Part shown: one piece after another, positions 35,616-45,566 of the stretch
Position numbering within the stretch: position 1 is the first letter of the stretch
How the letters are laid out: each line of letters opens with the position of its first letter
From: Nilaparvata lugens
Lineage: Eukaryota; Arthropoda; Insecta; Hemiptera; Delphacidae
Reading direction: 5' to 3'
NCBI RefSeq assembly: GCF_014356525.2
Contig: NC_052518.1
Location: forward strand, 95,796,943-95,860,942
DNA: 64,000 bases
Notes under the pieces: model-generated
Database searches by the model: none
What the model saw: the letters and a program-made list of their open reading frames with translations, nothing else
What the model was told of the DNA's origin: nothing
Program-made: the position numbers and the translations under genes

Positions 35616-36387
35616 TCAAGCATACCTAACTATTGAAAATCATCGTGAAGTACAAAAAAAAAGTAAATACTCCAGGGGGTAAGTCATATTTGACTCCTAA
35701 GTAGACTGAGAATAATTCATGATAACTAGTGGGTATCAAGAAAACTATGAGAGTAGAATAGGATAAGCCCATATTATACAGTATTTCCAATATCCTAATG
35801 ATAAGTTTACAAATAATCAATTAAAAAATATGTACTGTACATACATGGATGAATAAAAATATATGAAAGACCGACAACATTACCATGAAATACTCAGACA
35901 TAGCCTAACTATAAATGGGTCCTCGATTAAAAATAGATATTGATAAATAGATTAATATTATCAAAATAATTCATTTTAGTAAGCCATAAATCCATATATA
36001 CCTGGAAGAGAAATTGAAATACTATAATCTATATTTATTCCACTTTGAAAGGAATTTCAGAAAATAATACTGATAATAAAATCCTTACAGACAACAATAA
36101 ATTGATAAGTAGTTGGTGGGCATTTAATAAATATTCAGTAACAAAAAACAACTTTGCAATGACATAAGATCGAAGAACTGATAACGGCCAGAAAAAAAAT
36201 ACGTGAAGAAAGATTGATGAGATAACTTTACTAAATAAAATATGGTAGGTCACTGATATTCAAAATAGTCTTGCTGGAATGTTATACAATAGAACAAAAC
36301 GTGAATTAAATGATACGTGAATTGAATGAAAAATCCTGATTGATTGTATTGATAAATTGTACAATGAGTCTATCAGCACTATTAGCA
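35616..36387. other. Spacer between LINE ORF2 and the LTR element
   Basis: AT-rich sequence without supported ORFs. It is presumed to be the part of the LINE between ORF1 and ORF2, left of the nested LTR insertion; the other part is 44267-44764. Confidence 0.4.
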
Positions 36388-36519
36388 TGTCCTATTCCAC
36401 CCTCTAGGTTTCCTAATAATTGTGAAGTATTGCTACAACGCGGACTAGCTATAATCGGATATGGGTCGGGGTCAGTAGCCATACTGACAGGTGGAGATAC
36501 CGGACCTACACTTCTCCCT

Positions 36520-37230
36520 CTATCCTGATTCTTTACCCTCTGCTTCTTTCGCAAGATTTTTACTTTCAGGGGAAGAGTGTTTGCCCGTGGCGTTACTGGC
36601 CGATTCGGCCCTCGGCTCTTGGAATTCAGGTTGGGTGTTAGGGAGATTTGAGGTAACTTTAACCAAGGATACGGATCCGGATATCAGATCCCCACAAATA
36701 ATTATATTTGTAAAGGTAGTACGCAATCTGAACCAACTGTGAATTGACGGCGAGCAAGTTGTACCTGCAAGCCCGGGATGTGGTTTTTCTATGGGGTTTA
36801 AGGTGAGGGCTATGGAGTAACGGTATGGCGGAACTATGGAGTTGTTAGTGATATTTAAGATATCGTCAAATAGAGCACGGTATAGGGTGTAAGCTATAGA
36901 GAATAGGGTGCAGGGTATGAGGTATACGGTATAGGGTATAGGGACCAGAGAATCAATAATAAGATTATTATTCTCTACAGCAAATAGATATCTGCTCAAT
37001 AATCCGCAATCTGAGAATTGCGCTCTAGGTCTCAGCAGGCTGGACCTGCTAGCTAAATACAGTATATCAATTTCAATTATGTGGTAATTGAAATTTAGAG
37101 AATAAGGTTTGAGGTGTGGGATTTCTGAATCGCGAGCCTGCCGCTGCGAAAGGATTTTCAGCAATTCTGAAACTGCTAAACAGGATTCCCGCGCTAATCT
37201 GATGACTGCGCGCCGGTTATTAAGGGCCAA
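36520..37230 (-). CDS. 236-codon ORF inside the LTR (twin at 42573-41863)
   Basis: The ORF is open in both LTRs with only a few substitutions. It starts MALNNRRAVIRLARES and ends in a polar PNTQPEFQEPRAES-type tail. Part of its middle (PYTVYLIPCTLFSIAYTLY) is translated from the GGTATA-like DNA repeat, which argues for a chance reading frame. Against chance is that no stop has accumulated in either copy, though the copies are young. No domain is recognised. If real, it would start in the 5' LTR, upstream of gag. Confidence 0.25.
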   Translation of the reverse strand: MALNNRRAVIRLARESCLAVSELLKILSQRQARDSEIPHLKPYSLNFNYHIIEIDILYLASRSSLLRPRAQFSDCGLLSRYLFAVENNNLIIDSLVPIPYTVYLIPCTLFSIAYTLYRALFDDILNITNNSIVPPYRYSIALTLNPIEKPHPGLAGTTCSPSIHSWFRLRTTFTNIIICGDLISGSVSLVKVTSNLPNTQPEFQEPRAESASNATGKHSSPESKNLAKEAEGKESG

Positions 37231-37805
37231 TCTGTGACTGCCCTTAAGGGTATGGGAATCACTCTCAATCGTCCGAAACGCTTTTAAATTGATAGTCAGT
37301 ATGTCGACTATTATGAGAGGATAGGGAAGGGTTTACAAGGTTTCTCCTAAGCTTCTCACCAGTCTGAGGACCGCGACTGGGTCGATCTCTAATCTGTGAC
37401 TGAGATCACGGGAAAATTCGTGAATTTTCCATAGGGAAAACCAGCAAATAATATTTGCTATTAAAGAAGACAGGTTTCTAAGAATTGTAGAAAGGATTCG
37501 CGGTTCTGAAAACCCACGACTAGGACGATCTCGAATCTGAAACTGAGATCAGGAAGGATTTTAACACAGGAAGAATTAAGAGAAAGAAAGAGAAAGGAGG
37601 CAGCAGTCTAAAAACTGCGGCGAGGAAGTCCTCAAGCTGTACCTGAGAGCTAGAAGGACTTTAGTAAAGGGAAAGTTGAGAGAAAGAAAGAGAAAGGACG
37701 TCGCAGTCTACCAACTTCGACAAGGACGAACTCAAGCTGTACCTGAGTTCTCTAGGAAATGATTGGAATTTTCCTACTTGGAATTACAGCAAGTCAGAAA
37801 CTGCT
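37005..37805 (-). repeat. Hairpin series in the 3' LTR (also in 5' LTR, about 42348-43148)
   Basis: Thirteen short stem-loops in 800 bp. Examples are AGCAGG-ctgga-CCTGCT (37034), GCGC-taatctgatgact-GCGC (37191), TTAAGGGC-caatctgtgact-GCCCTTAA (37220-37247), GATCTC-taatctgtgact-GAGATC (37384-37407), GGAAAATT-cgtg-AATTTTCC (37411), GATCTC-gaatctgaaact-GAGATC (37527-37550) and GAACTC-aagctgtacct-GAGTTC (37728-37750). Loops are alike (aatctg...act) while stems differ and still pair. Function unknown; RNA structure is an inference. Confidence 0.8.
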
Positions 37806-38923
37806 AAGGAGAGTTAAAATACTGGGCCACTCTATAGTATGAAAACCAAGCAAGGAAAACTTACTATAAATGATAATAATTTCTCTGCAGGGACGAAAAT
37901 TAATCGAGAAAACTATTCTCAAAAGGAACAGGGATTTTCCCACAAGAATAAAAATTAATTGAGTAAAACTATTCTTAAAACTGAAGGCCACCTTACTACA
38001 GAGAAGGAAAAATATACGGAATACCAGTCCTGACATACAATTACCTGAATCGACGTGGATACTGATACAGAGAATAGTGAACCGATCCCCACTTCCCGTA
38101 TTATAAGTTGATTAAAAACGTTGTGACGCGACAGAGTCGAGACTTATAAATTAAGTACTCAAAAATAACCCGCTACAAGAGACTAGCTAAATTCCCCACT
38201 CAACTATTTGTAGCACAAACTTGAGATCCCTTACAGGTTTCAAAACCAAGGATAACTCGTTCACCCCCAGTGAAACGAATTAAGGAAAAATAACTGACAA
38301 GAAAGAAAATCCCCCAGGAAGTTCTATCTTCAAACACAGTTGGCAATTCGACATACAATATTCCATTCACTACAATACAGAATAGAATATTAACCATCTA
38401 GTACACCACTATTAGGAGCGCCGCTCGGAACGCGGCCGTACACGAACCCGTTCACCGAACAACTGCTTCTCTCCCAGGTCTTCTTGAAGCTGCACCGGGT
38501 CGCTGAAAATTAGGAGGCCGGGGGAAAAGAGCTTGCCGACCAATGGGAGTCTGAAAAGACGATCACGCCACTGGTCATGTGACAGGGATTGACTCAGCTG
38601 CTCCTGATGCTAAGGGTGCAGCTAATGATGACAATGATACTAATTACTACACTAAATCAGGCCGGTAAACAATATTTCTATTCCAGAAATTTCATGAAGA
38701 GCGATACCAACCCAACTCGGTAGCCGCTTATCGTTTTGATGATACGGCTGCTGCTGATTCATAGGGATTGGCGATGATGGTGATAATGTGCATACACTAC
38801 CACAAGTCCAACTAGATATATCTGGAAGTCGTCGACCCTATTCTAATTCTAAAACAGAATAAATTCGCTAATTTTACACTAGACGACGGCTCTCCATCCG
38901 TCACAAAAATTCACTTTGTGACA

Positions 38924-38945
38924 CCCCACTCCTACTAGGGAGGGG
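38924..38945 (-). other. Candidate polypurine tract
   Basis: On the - strand the sequence 'tagtaggagtgggg' directly precedes the TGTCAC start of the 3' LTR. This is where plus-strand DNA synthesis would be primed. It supports the - orientation of the element. The adjacent poly-C/G run lies at 38940-38950. Confidence 0.6.
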
Positions 38946-39283
38946 GGGGGGTTGGCGATGAGAAGAAAATACAGCATCCGAGGTACCGGTTGACTCAGTG
39001 TTGAACCTATGATCACACACCCGAAGTACAGCACTCAAGAAAACAAGAAGGAAGTGAAAGAGAGAAGATAACAGAGTGAATAAAGAGAGAGATGAAAGAA
39101 GAGTGTCAAGCTGAAAAGAAAAAGAATAATTAGTGCAGTAGGTCAGGCTTCTCAAAGCCACAAGATAAGCATGACCTAACACTGAAAAAGAAACAACCTG
39201 TTGCTCCAACTATTATAACAGCAATTAGCAATAGACTTCGTCGCTCGTTATCTCCCGATAACACAATAAGATTAGAAATCTAC

Positions 39284-39757
39284 CTAGTACTGGCTCCTAC
39301 ACTCAAGCACCTTGAAACGCACATTTGGCAACCCGCTCCACACATCAGCAATACTACCTATCTCTTTCGCTCTTCTCCATCGGCTCCTGTACTGTTGACA
39401 GCTGGAATACAATGAATTGTTATCAAAATCATTCACCCCTGATCTCCTTATCTCGGATCGGGTTTTCAATTCTCCTTTCCCACTAAATTCGCTACCGCTA
39501 TGGCGATTTTCAATTGAATGAGCTACACTACAACCTGAGTTAACTCTATTCAACTCGCCCCCCTCTATATGAGGAAACCGTGACAGTACACCCCGTACCA
39601 CAACCTTATCCTGCCTATTCTTAATATTTAAAGCATTCCCCTGCTTCTCTATATTTTTAGGACAGGTATAAAGTTTAATAGATTCAACTCTTTTATGGAG
39701 TTTTACTTTTTTCCCGCTTACAGGAGCTTGTTCAGAGATAGGTGAAAACCTTTTCAA
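39284..39757 (-). CDS. Unknown 157-codon ORF of the gag-only LTR element
   Basis: The ORF lies between the protease-like regions and the 3' LTR, where pol would normally be. The predicted protein is basic and Ser/Arg-rich, beginning MKRFSPISEQAPVSGKKVKL and ending FKVLECRSQY. I see no RT, RNase H or integrase motif, no signal peptide and no membrane segment. It may be a degraded remnant of pol linker sequence or a novel accessory protein. Confidence 0.35.
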   Translation of the reverse strand: MKRFSPISEQAPVSGKKVKLHKRVESIKLYTCPKNIEKQGNALNIKNRQDKVVVRGVLSRFPHIEGGELNRVNSGCSVAHSIENRHSGSEFSGKGELKTRSEIRRSGVNDFDNNSLYSSCQQYRSRWRRAKEIGSIADVWSGLPNVRFKVLECRSQY

Positions 39758-39851
39758 GTTTTCTTACAGGGGATTTATCTACCTTCTCCATCCCGGAGAC
39801 AACTGATAATTTTCCCTCATGATCCCTACTCCTTAAGCGAATACCATGAGG

Positions 39852-40082
39852 CTATAACTCTATTACAGCTCTCATATCACGGAGATTTTTCAATCCTAAA
39901 ACCATTTGCGAGTTTATATTAGATGTGATAGATACCTTCCAATTATAATTTTTCCCACAAACGATAACCGGTAATATGGGCTCCCCCTCTACTCCAAGAT
40001 GGTTAGCTACTTCAGAAGAGATAAATGTTTTATCTGTTGTCGTATCAATTGAAGCATTGAGATCCATTCCACCTACTCCCAC
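39852..40082 (-). pseudogene. Second retropepsin-like region, active site DTT
   Basis: A 76-codon frame with 'NASIDTTTDKTFIS' followed by 'NHLG', which is the pattern of a retroviral-type aspartic protease flap-to-core segment (xxIDTGAxxxFIS). The catalytic triplet DTG is DTT here. A hydrophobic 'MVLGLKNLRDM' follows, like the second conserved protease block. It is in a different frame from the 40111-40742 protease, so it is not a simple continuation. Confidence 0.55.
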
Positions 40083-40110
40083 ATGGACATAAATCCCATC
40101 TCCATCACTT

Positions 40111-40742
40111 TCACTCTCCCGTCTCTCGTCTCTCGCTAGCTACTGTAGCAACTTTTGAGATACAAGACTTAGACATCTCTTCACCTTTTGAGCTACCTGT
40201 TACTCCGCTATCAACTATGCTAGGCTCCCACTCTACAATTCTATCACACATTTGAATACTCATATTATGCTGTTTCATAAACGACATACCCAATGACACA
40301 TCGTGGGAAAGCCCCTCTACAACTACCGGTTGAAATGAAACTAAAATATTTTCTACTTTTAAATTAGTTATAATTTTTGTGGAAAAATTATTATACTTCC
40401 CATTAGTTAATACTTCATGGTGACTACACTTTTCTTTTCTAACACACCCTACTTGCTCTAACACTTTAAGAGCTTTTCCGCTAATACAGGATACCTCTAC
40501 TCCCATATCTAACAGTGCAATAAATTTTTTCCCTGCAATTTCTACATCAATAAAAATGCGCTCATCCCCCAACATTGATCTCGTATCTAAAACACGTGAT
40601 AACTTCACTACAGCGATTCCTGATATCTTATTGGTTTGTGAGACACATTTACAATAATCAAAAATTTCTCTACACTTTTGACAACTAGAAATTTCGGGAC
40701 AACTCGACTTCCAATGCCCTATTCTATTACAATTCCACCACT
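40111..40742 (-). pseudogene. Zinc knuckle and retropepsin-like protease, active site DMG
   Basis: This frame overlaps the end of gag at 40719-40742 in another phase. It first encodes a knuckle-like NCNRIGHWKSSC (the first Cys of CCHC is replaced by Trp), then more Cys pairs. The protease-like domain follows: 'FIALLDMGVEVSCIS' in place of the usual xALLDTGAxxSxIS, then 'VSLGMSFMKQHNMSI', the usual ILGMDFL-x4-I block. Loss of Thr/Ser in D-T/S-G suggests an inactive enzyme. The gag overlap could be a programmed frameshift, but no clear slippery site is visible. Confidence 0.65.
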
Positions 40743-41639
40743 AGGCTCTTGGATTTCTCCTACCTTATTTTCTTGCGTTTTCAGTGCAGCTTTAGACTGA
40801 AAATCACTCCGTTTTTGTTCTTCACTTTTTGTGCTTTTCAGAGATAACCTCCCGTTTCTCTCTTCAGCACGAATCGCCTCATACTCTCTGGTTACATCTA
40901 ACAACTCATCTACATTTTTAACCCCTACACTACGAACATATAATTTATACCGTGGTAATAAATTTAAATACAATCTTTGAAGCATCCTATCCCCCTCATA
41001 ACTACCTAACCGTCTCATCAAGGTAATCAAGGCTTCGGCATACTCATCAGCCGGTTCGCCCTCCCTCTGCTTCCTTGCAATGATCTGACTCTCAAGGTCG
41101 TTACTATAAGAATGAGGATAATAACGGAGTTTAAATGCCTCTACAAAATCAGCCCACGTCCTCCACTGGGAGCAACGATTCCGCATCCAAAGTAGGGCCC
41201 CTCCCTCCATCAGCTCCGGCAGGGCTATAAGAGATTGCTCCCCAGAGATCCCATATGCGCCCTGGAGTTCCGCGAGCCTCTCGATGAAACTGGGAGCATC
41301 CGATACACCATCAAAATGTAAATTCCAACTTCTTAACTTGTCGCAGACTTCTCCCTGACTATACGTGCCTGAAGAGCGGGACAGTGCCGGCTCTGTACCT
41401 GGTTGAGAGGCAGCAGCGGTCCGGGATCGAAGGAGCTCGACCATCCTCCTCCTCAGCTCCTTCACAGTCCCCGCTGCCGACAGGCCGAGACTCTCTAGGT
41501 AGCCGACCGCTTCCTCCTTATTCAGCCGATAAACCCACGACACTCTGGGGTCGGCTTCGCGTTCCGCGAGGTCCTCCCGGCGGACCGCCTGTACGACTTC
41601 ATCATCCTGATGAGTAGTCTCCTCTCCATGTACACTCAT
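40719..41639 (-). CDS. Gag protein of the non-autonomous LTR element, intact
   Basis: 306 codons with a good ATG 92 bases inside the 5' LTR edge. Residues about 38-73 (LNKEEAVGYLESLGL then TVKELRRRMVELL) form a SAP-like helix pair. Residues 101-260 are a Retrotrans_gag/Arc-like capsid domain: LRSWNLHFDG, ALLWMRNR, W-x2-F-x6-LRYYP, LESQIIARKQ, EYAEALITLMRR and YLNLLPRYKLYVR. A lysine-rich tail precedes the stop. It would form the particle that packages the RNA. It is the only fully intact ORF of the element, consistent with selection on gag while pol is supplied by a partner. Confidence 0.85.
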   Translation of the reverse strand: MSVHGEETTHQDDEVVQAVRREDLAEREADPRVSWVYRLNKEEAVGYLESLGLSAAGTVKELRRRMVELLRSRTAAASQPGTEPALSRSSGTYSQGEVCDKLRSWNLHFDGVSDAPSFIERLAELQGAYGISGEQSLIALPELMEGGALLWMRNRCSQWRTWADFVEAFKLRYYPHSYSNDLESQIIARKQREGEPADEYAEALITLMRRLGSYEGDRMLQRLYLNLLPRYKLYVRSVGVKNVDELLDVTREYEAIRAEERNGRLSLKSTKSEEQKRSDFQSKAALKTQENKVGEIQEPSGGIVIE

Positions 41640-41670
41640 CGCAGATTGGGATTCACCTAAACCCTCTTCG

Positions 41671-41688
41671 TGATTTTCTTGGGCGCCA
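41671..41688 (-). promoter_or_regulatory. Possible primer-binding site (Lys-tRNA-like)
   Basis: The - strand reads TGGCGCCCAAGAAAATC, whose first ten bases match the usual lysine-tRNA primer complement. It lies 42 nt inside the 5' LTR instead of right beside it. 'caaacgtggggc', which resembles the rest of a lysine-type site, lies between. The site looks rearranged, so this is tentative. Confidence 0.35.
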
Positions 41689-41730
41689 GACGTCTTAGCC
41701 CCACGTTTGGAGACGTCAGTTTTATTAAAA

Positions 41731-44266
41731 TGTCCTATTCCACCCTCTAGGTTTCCTAATAATTGCGAAGTATTGCTACAATGCGGACTAGCTACAGTCG
41801 GATATGGGTCGGGGTCAGTAGCCGTATGGACAGGTGGAGATACCGGACCTACACTTCTCCCTCTATCCTGATTCTTTACCCTCTGCTTCTTTCGCGAGAT
41901 TTTTACTTTCAGGGGAAGAGTGTTTGCCCGTGGCGTTACTGGCCGATTCGGCCCTCGGCTCTTGGAATTCAGGTTGGGTGTTAGGGAGATTTGAGGTAAC
42001 TTTAACCAAGGATACGGCTCCGGATATCAGATCCCCACAAATAATTATATTTGTAAAGGTAGTACGCAATCTGAACCAACTGTGAATTGACGGCGAGCAA
42101 GTTGTACCTGCAAGCCCGGGATGTGGTTTTTCTATGGGGTTTAAGGTGAGGGCTATGGAGTAACGGTATGGCGGAACTATGGAGTTGTTAGTGATATTTA
42201 AGATATCGTCAAATAGAGCACGGTATAGGGTGTAAGCTATAGAGAATAGGGTGCAGGGTATGAGGTATACGGTGTAGGGTATAGGGACCAGAGAATCAAT
42301 AATAAGATTATTATTCTCTACAGCAAATAGATATCTGCTCAATAATCCGCAATCTGAGAATTGCGCTCTAGGTCTCAGCAGGCTGGACCTGCTAGCTAAA
42401 TACAGTATATCAATTTCAATTATGTGGTAATTGAAATTTAGAGAATAAGGTTTGAGGTGTGGGATTTCTGAATCGCGAGCCTGCAGCTGCGAAAGGTTTT
42501 TCAGCAATTCTGAAACTGCTAAACAGGATTCCCGCACTAATCTGATGACTGCGCGCCGGTTATTAAGGGCCAATCTGTGACTGCCCTTAAGGGTATGGGA
42601 ATCACTCTCAATCGTCCGAAACGCTTTTAAATTAATAGTCAGTATGTCGACTATTATGAGAGGATAGGGAAGGGTTTACAAGGTTTCTCCTAAGCTTCTC
42701 GCCGGTCTGAGGACCGCGACTGGGTCGATCTCTAATCTGTGACTGAGATCACGGAAAAATTCATGAATTTTCCATAGGGAAAACCAGCAAATAATATTTG
42801 CTATTAAAGAAGACAGGTTTCTAAGACTTGTAGAAAGGATTCGCGGTTCTGAAAACCCACGACTAGGACGATCTCAAATCTGAAACTGAGATCAGGAAGG
42901 ATTTTAACACAGGAAGAATTAAGAGAAAGAAAGAGAAAGGAGGCCGCAGTCTAAAAACTTCGGCGAGGAAGTCCTCAAGCTGTACCTGAGAGCTAGAAGG
43001 ACTTAAGTGAAGGGAAAGTTGAGAGAAAGAAAGAGAAAGGACGTCGCAGTCTACCAACTTCAACAAGGACGAACTCAAGCTGTACCTGAGTTCTCTAGGA
43101 AATGATTGGAATTTTCCTACTAGGAATTACAGCAAGTCAGAAACTGCTAAGAAAAGTTAAAATACTGGGCCACTCTATAGTTTAAAAACCAAGCAAGGAA
43201 AACTTACTATAAATGATAATAATTTCTCTGCAGGGACAAAAATTAATCGAGAAATTTATTCTCAAAAGGATCAGGGATTTTCCCACAAGAATAAAAATTA
43301 ATTGAGAAAAACTATTCTTAAAACTGAAGGCCACCTTACTACAGAGAAGGAAAAATATACAGACTACCAGTCCTGACATACAATTACCTGAATCAACGTG
43401 GATACTGATATGGAGAATAGCAAACCGATCCCCACTTCCCGTATTATAAGTCAATTAAAAACGTCGTGAAGCGACAGAGTCGAGACTTATAGATTAAGTA
43501 CTCAAAAATAACCCGCTACAAGAGCCTAGCTAAATTCCCCACTCAACTAATTGTAGCACAAACTTGAGATCCCTTACAGGTTTCAAAACCAAGGATAACT
43601 CGTTCACCCCCAGTGATACGAATTTAGGAAAAATAACTGACAAGAAAGAAAATCCCCCAGGAAGTTCTATCTTCAAATACAGTCAGCAATTCGACATACA
43701 ATATTCCATGCACTACAATACAGAATAGAATATTATCCATCTAGTATACCACTATTAGGAGCGCCGCTTGGAACGCGGCCGTACACGAACCCATTCACCG
43801 AACAACTGCTTCTCTCCCAGGTCTTCTTGAAGCTGCACCGGGTCGCTGAAAATTAGGAGGCCGGGGGAAAAGAGCTTGCCGACCAATGGGAGTCTGAAAA
43901 GACGATCACGCCACTGGTCATGTGACAGGGTTTGACTCAGCTGCTCCTGATGCTAAGGGTGCAGCTGATGATGACAATGATACTAATTACTACACTAAAT
44001 CAGGCCGGTAAACAATATTTCTATTCCAGAAATTTCATGAAGAGTGATACCAACCCGACTCGGTAGCCGCTTATCGTTTTGATGATACGGCTGCTGCTGA
44101 TTCATAGGGATTGGCGACGATTTTGATAATGTGCATACACTACCACAAGTCCAACAAGATATATCTGGAAGTCGTCGACCCTATTCTAATTCTAAAACAG
44201 AATAAATTCGCTAATTTTACACTAGACGACGGCTCTCCATCCGTCACAAAAATTCACTTTGTGACA
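41731..44266 (-). repeat. 5' LTR (right copy)
   Basis: The partner of 36388-38923 and of the same length. Differences are scattered point changes (for example tgtgaag/tgcgaag near the start). The right end is the hairpin GTCACAAA/TTTGTGAC. The element is read leftward from here, so any promoter should lie in this copy. Confidence 0.9.
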
Positions 44267-44764
44267 GCACAAATCGTAAAAAAACCCAATTTGAATGAAG
44301 TAAAGTGCAGAAGAGAATATAGTTACCTAATGTGGAAAAAAAAATTATCTCAATGATGTCAAACTAAGATAGGCTATACAACATCAACCGCAAGTTGTCA
44401 GGTCTAATCGTCATAAGTGCTATTTATCATAATTAATTCAGGAAGTTGGTCCATTAGAAAATCTGAAGCAAGACCAGCATATCATCAAGTGCATAATATC
44501 CTCACGTCTCTCCATTTGAGAAGAGAGAAAAAAAATAATAAAACCATAATAATTGAGAGAACATTTGCAAAATAATAAATATGATAAGTAAAATAACAAT
44601 AAGTAAATAAGAAGCAAGTCCAGCATATTATTAAATACATATATACTCACGTCTCTCCATCTGAGAAGAGAGAGAAAAAAAATAATAAAACCATAATTGA
44701 GAGAACATTTGCAAAATGATGAGTCTATATAAGCCAATTCAATGAATCAAATGTAATCAATAAG
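44267..44764. repeat. LINE spacer with a tandem duplication of about 142 bp
   Basis: Blocks 'agcaaga(c/t)ccagcatat' through 'ctcacgtctctccat(t/c)tgagaagagag' and 'gagagaacatttgcaaaat' occur twice, starting near 44469 and 44611. Presumed part of the LINE between its ORFs. No coding sequence. Confidence 0.75.
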
Positions 44765-45566
44765 TTAGTCGAGATCGCTGAGGTTAACCGCGGAACGAAT
44801 AACCCTTCGCTCACCGTCACCAACAATCCATTTTAGAATTCCATCGCTGGACCATACATTTGCGAAGCCATATCTCGCCGCCGCTGCCTTGTACAACTCA
44901 AGTCGAAACTTTGTCAAGTCCTCTTTAATTGTAATATTGGTGCCCTTCAACAGCCTTTTCTTCTCGAAAACTCGCCGTCTCTCCCTGTAACCAGCAAAGC
45001 GCACAATGATAGGCCTGGGGCGCGCCACACCACCCGCATCCGGAGGCTGCTTCTTGCCGACTCTATGCGAGCGTTGGATCTGCTCAACCGTCCAGTTTAA
45101 GATTACTCTTGAAAACCTCGAGAACAAGTTGATCGGTATCTTCATTAGGCTTCTCTGGAATGCCGAACACTCTCAGATTTGTGCGCCGCTGATATTGTTC
45201 AAGATCATCAGTGCGATGCTGTAACTTAGCATCAAGAGTCTTTACCTGTTCAGTAAGAGCTGTCACATTCTCTTTCAAAGCTGTCAATTCCTCCCGCGTA
45301 GCCCTGAGTGCAGTCGATATTGACTCATCGATAACTTTCCTGAGTCGATCAAATATTTTTGTCACCAAACTATCGATTATATCATCGTTCGATAAAACTT
45401 TAGTGATGCACGCGTCGACAACTGCCGAGTCAACTTTCGGAGCCATAGCTTTATCAGACCGGACAAAGTTCACAGATAAAGAGCTTTCAATTTTGTTTAC
45501 TGAATCTGAACGAAGCCTAGATCTAAGATTCTTTGGAGTATTCGACATACGAAAAACAGTTTGCAC
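44765..45566 (-). pseudogene. LINE ORF1 (coiled coil plus RNA-binding domain)
   Basis: Two overlapping frames (45566-45084 and 45145-44765) together make one ORF1-type protein with a single frame break near 45090. The first half has an Ala/Asp-rich leader and a long coiled coil (ALKENVTALTEQVKTLDAKL), then YQRRTNLRVFGIPE, the start of the RRM in L1-type ORF1 proteins. The second half has IQRSHRVGKK, RPIIVRFAGYRERRRVF and WSSDGILKWIVG. Such proteins trimerise and bind the LINE RNA. The strand and order fit the ORF2 at 35615-32655, from which the nested LTR element separates it. Confidence 0.85.

Larger units (their letters stand above)
36388..38923 (-). repeat. 3' LTR (left copy)
   Basis: 2,536 bp with a 236-codon ORF on - (37230-36520) that is also open in the other LTR. 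Low-complexity 'ggtatagggt' repeats lie at 36880-36950, and a dense hairpin series runs from 37005 to 37805. The last 24 bases (38899-38922) fold as GTCACAAA/TTTGTGAC. The two LTRs differ only at scattered sites, so insertion is fairly recent but older than the 58042 element. Confidence 0.9.
36388..44266 (-). mobile_element. Non-autonomous gag-only LTR retrotransposon
   Basis: Two direct repeats of 2,536 bp (36388-38923 and 41731-44266) begin TGTCC and end GTGACA, so both ends fit TG...CA. The internal 2.8 kb has gag and protease-like regions on - but no reverse transcriptase, RNase H or integrase. Next to the 3' LTR, the - strand reads a polypurine-like 'taggagtgggg'. AGCA occurs at both outer edges if the final A of the right LTR is shared, a possible 4-bp target duplication. 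It needs another element's enzymes to move. The layout recalls plant TR-GAG elements, with unusually long LTRs. Confidence 0.85.

Noticed and set aside
39284..39757. Calling the 157-codon ORF an envelope or pol remnant
   Set aside because: No signal peptide, membrane segment, RT or integrase motif is visible.
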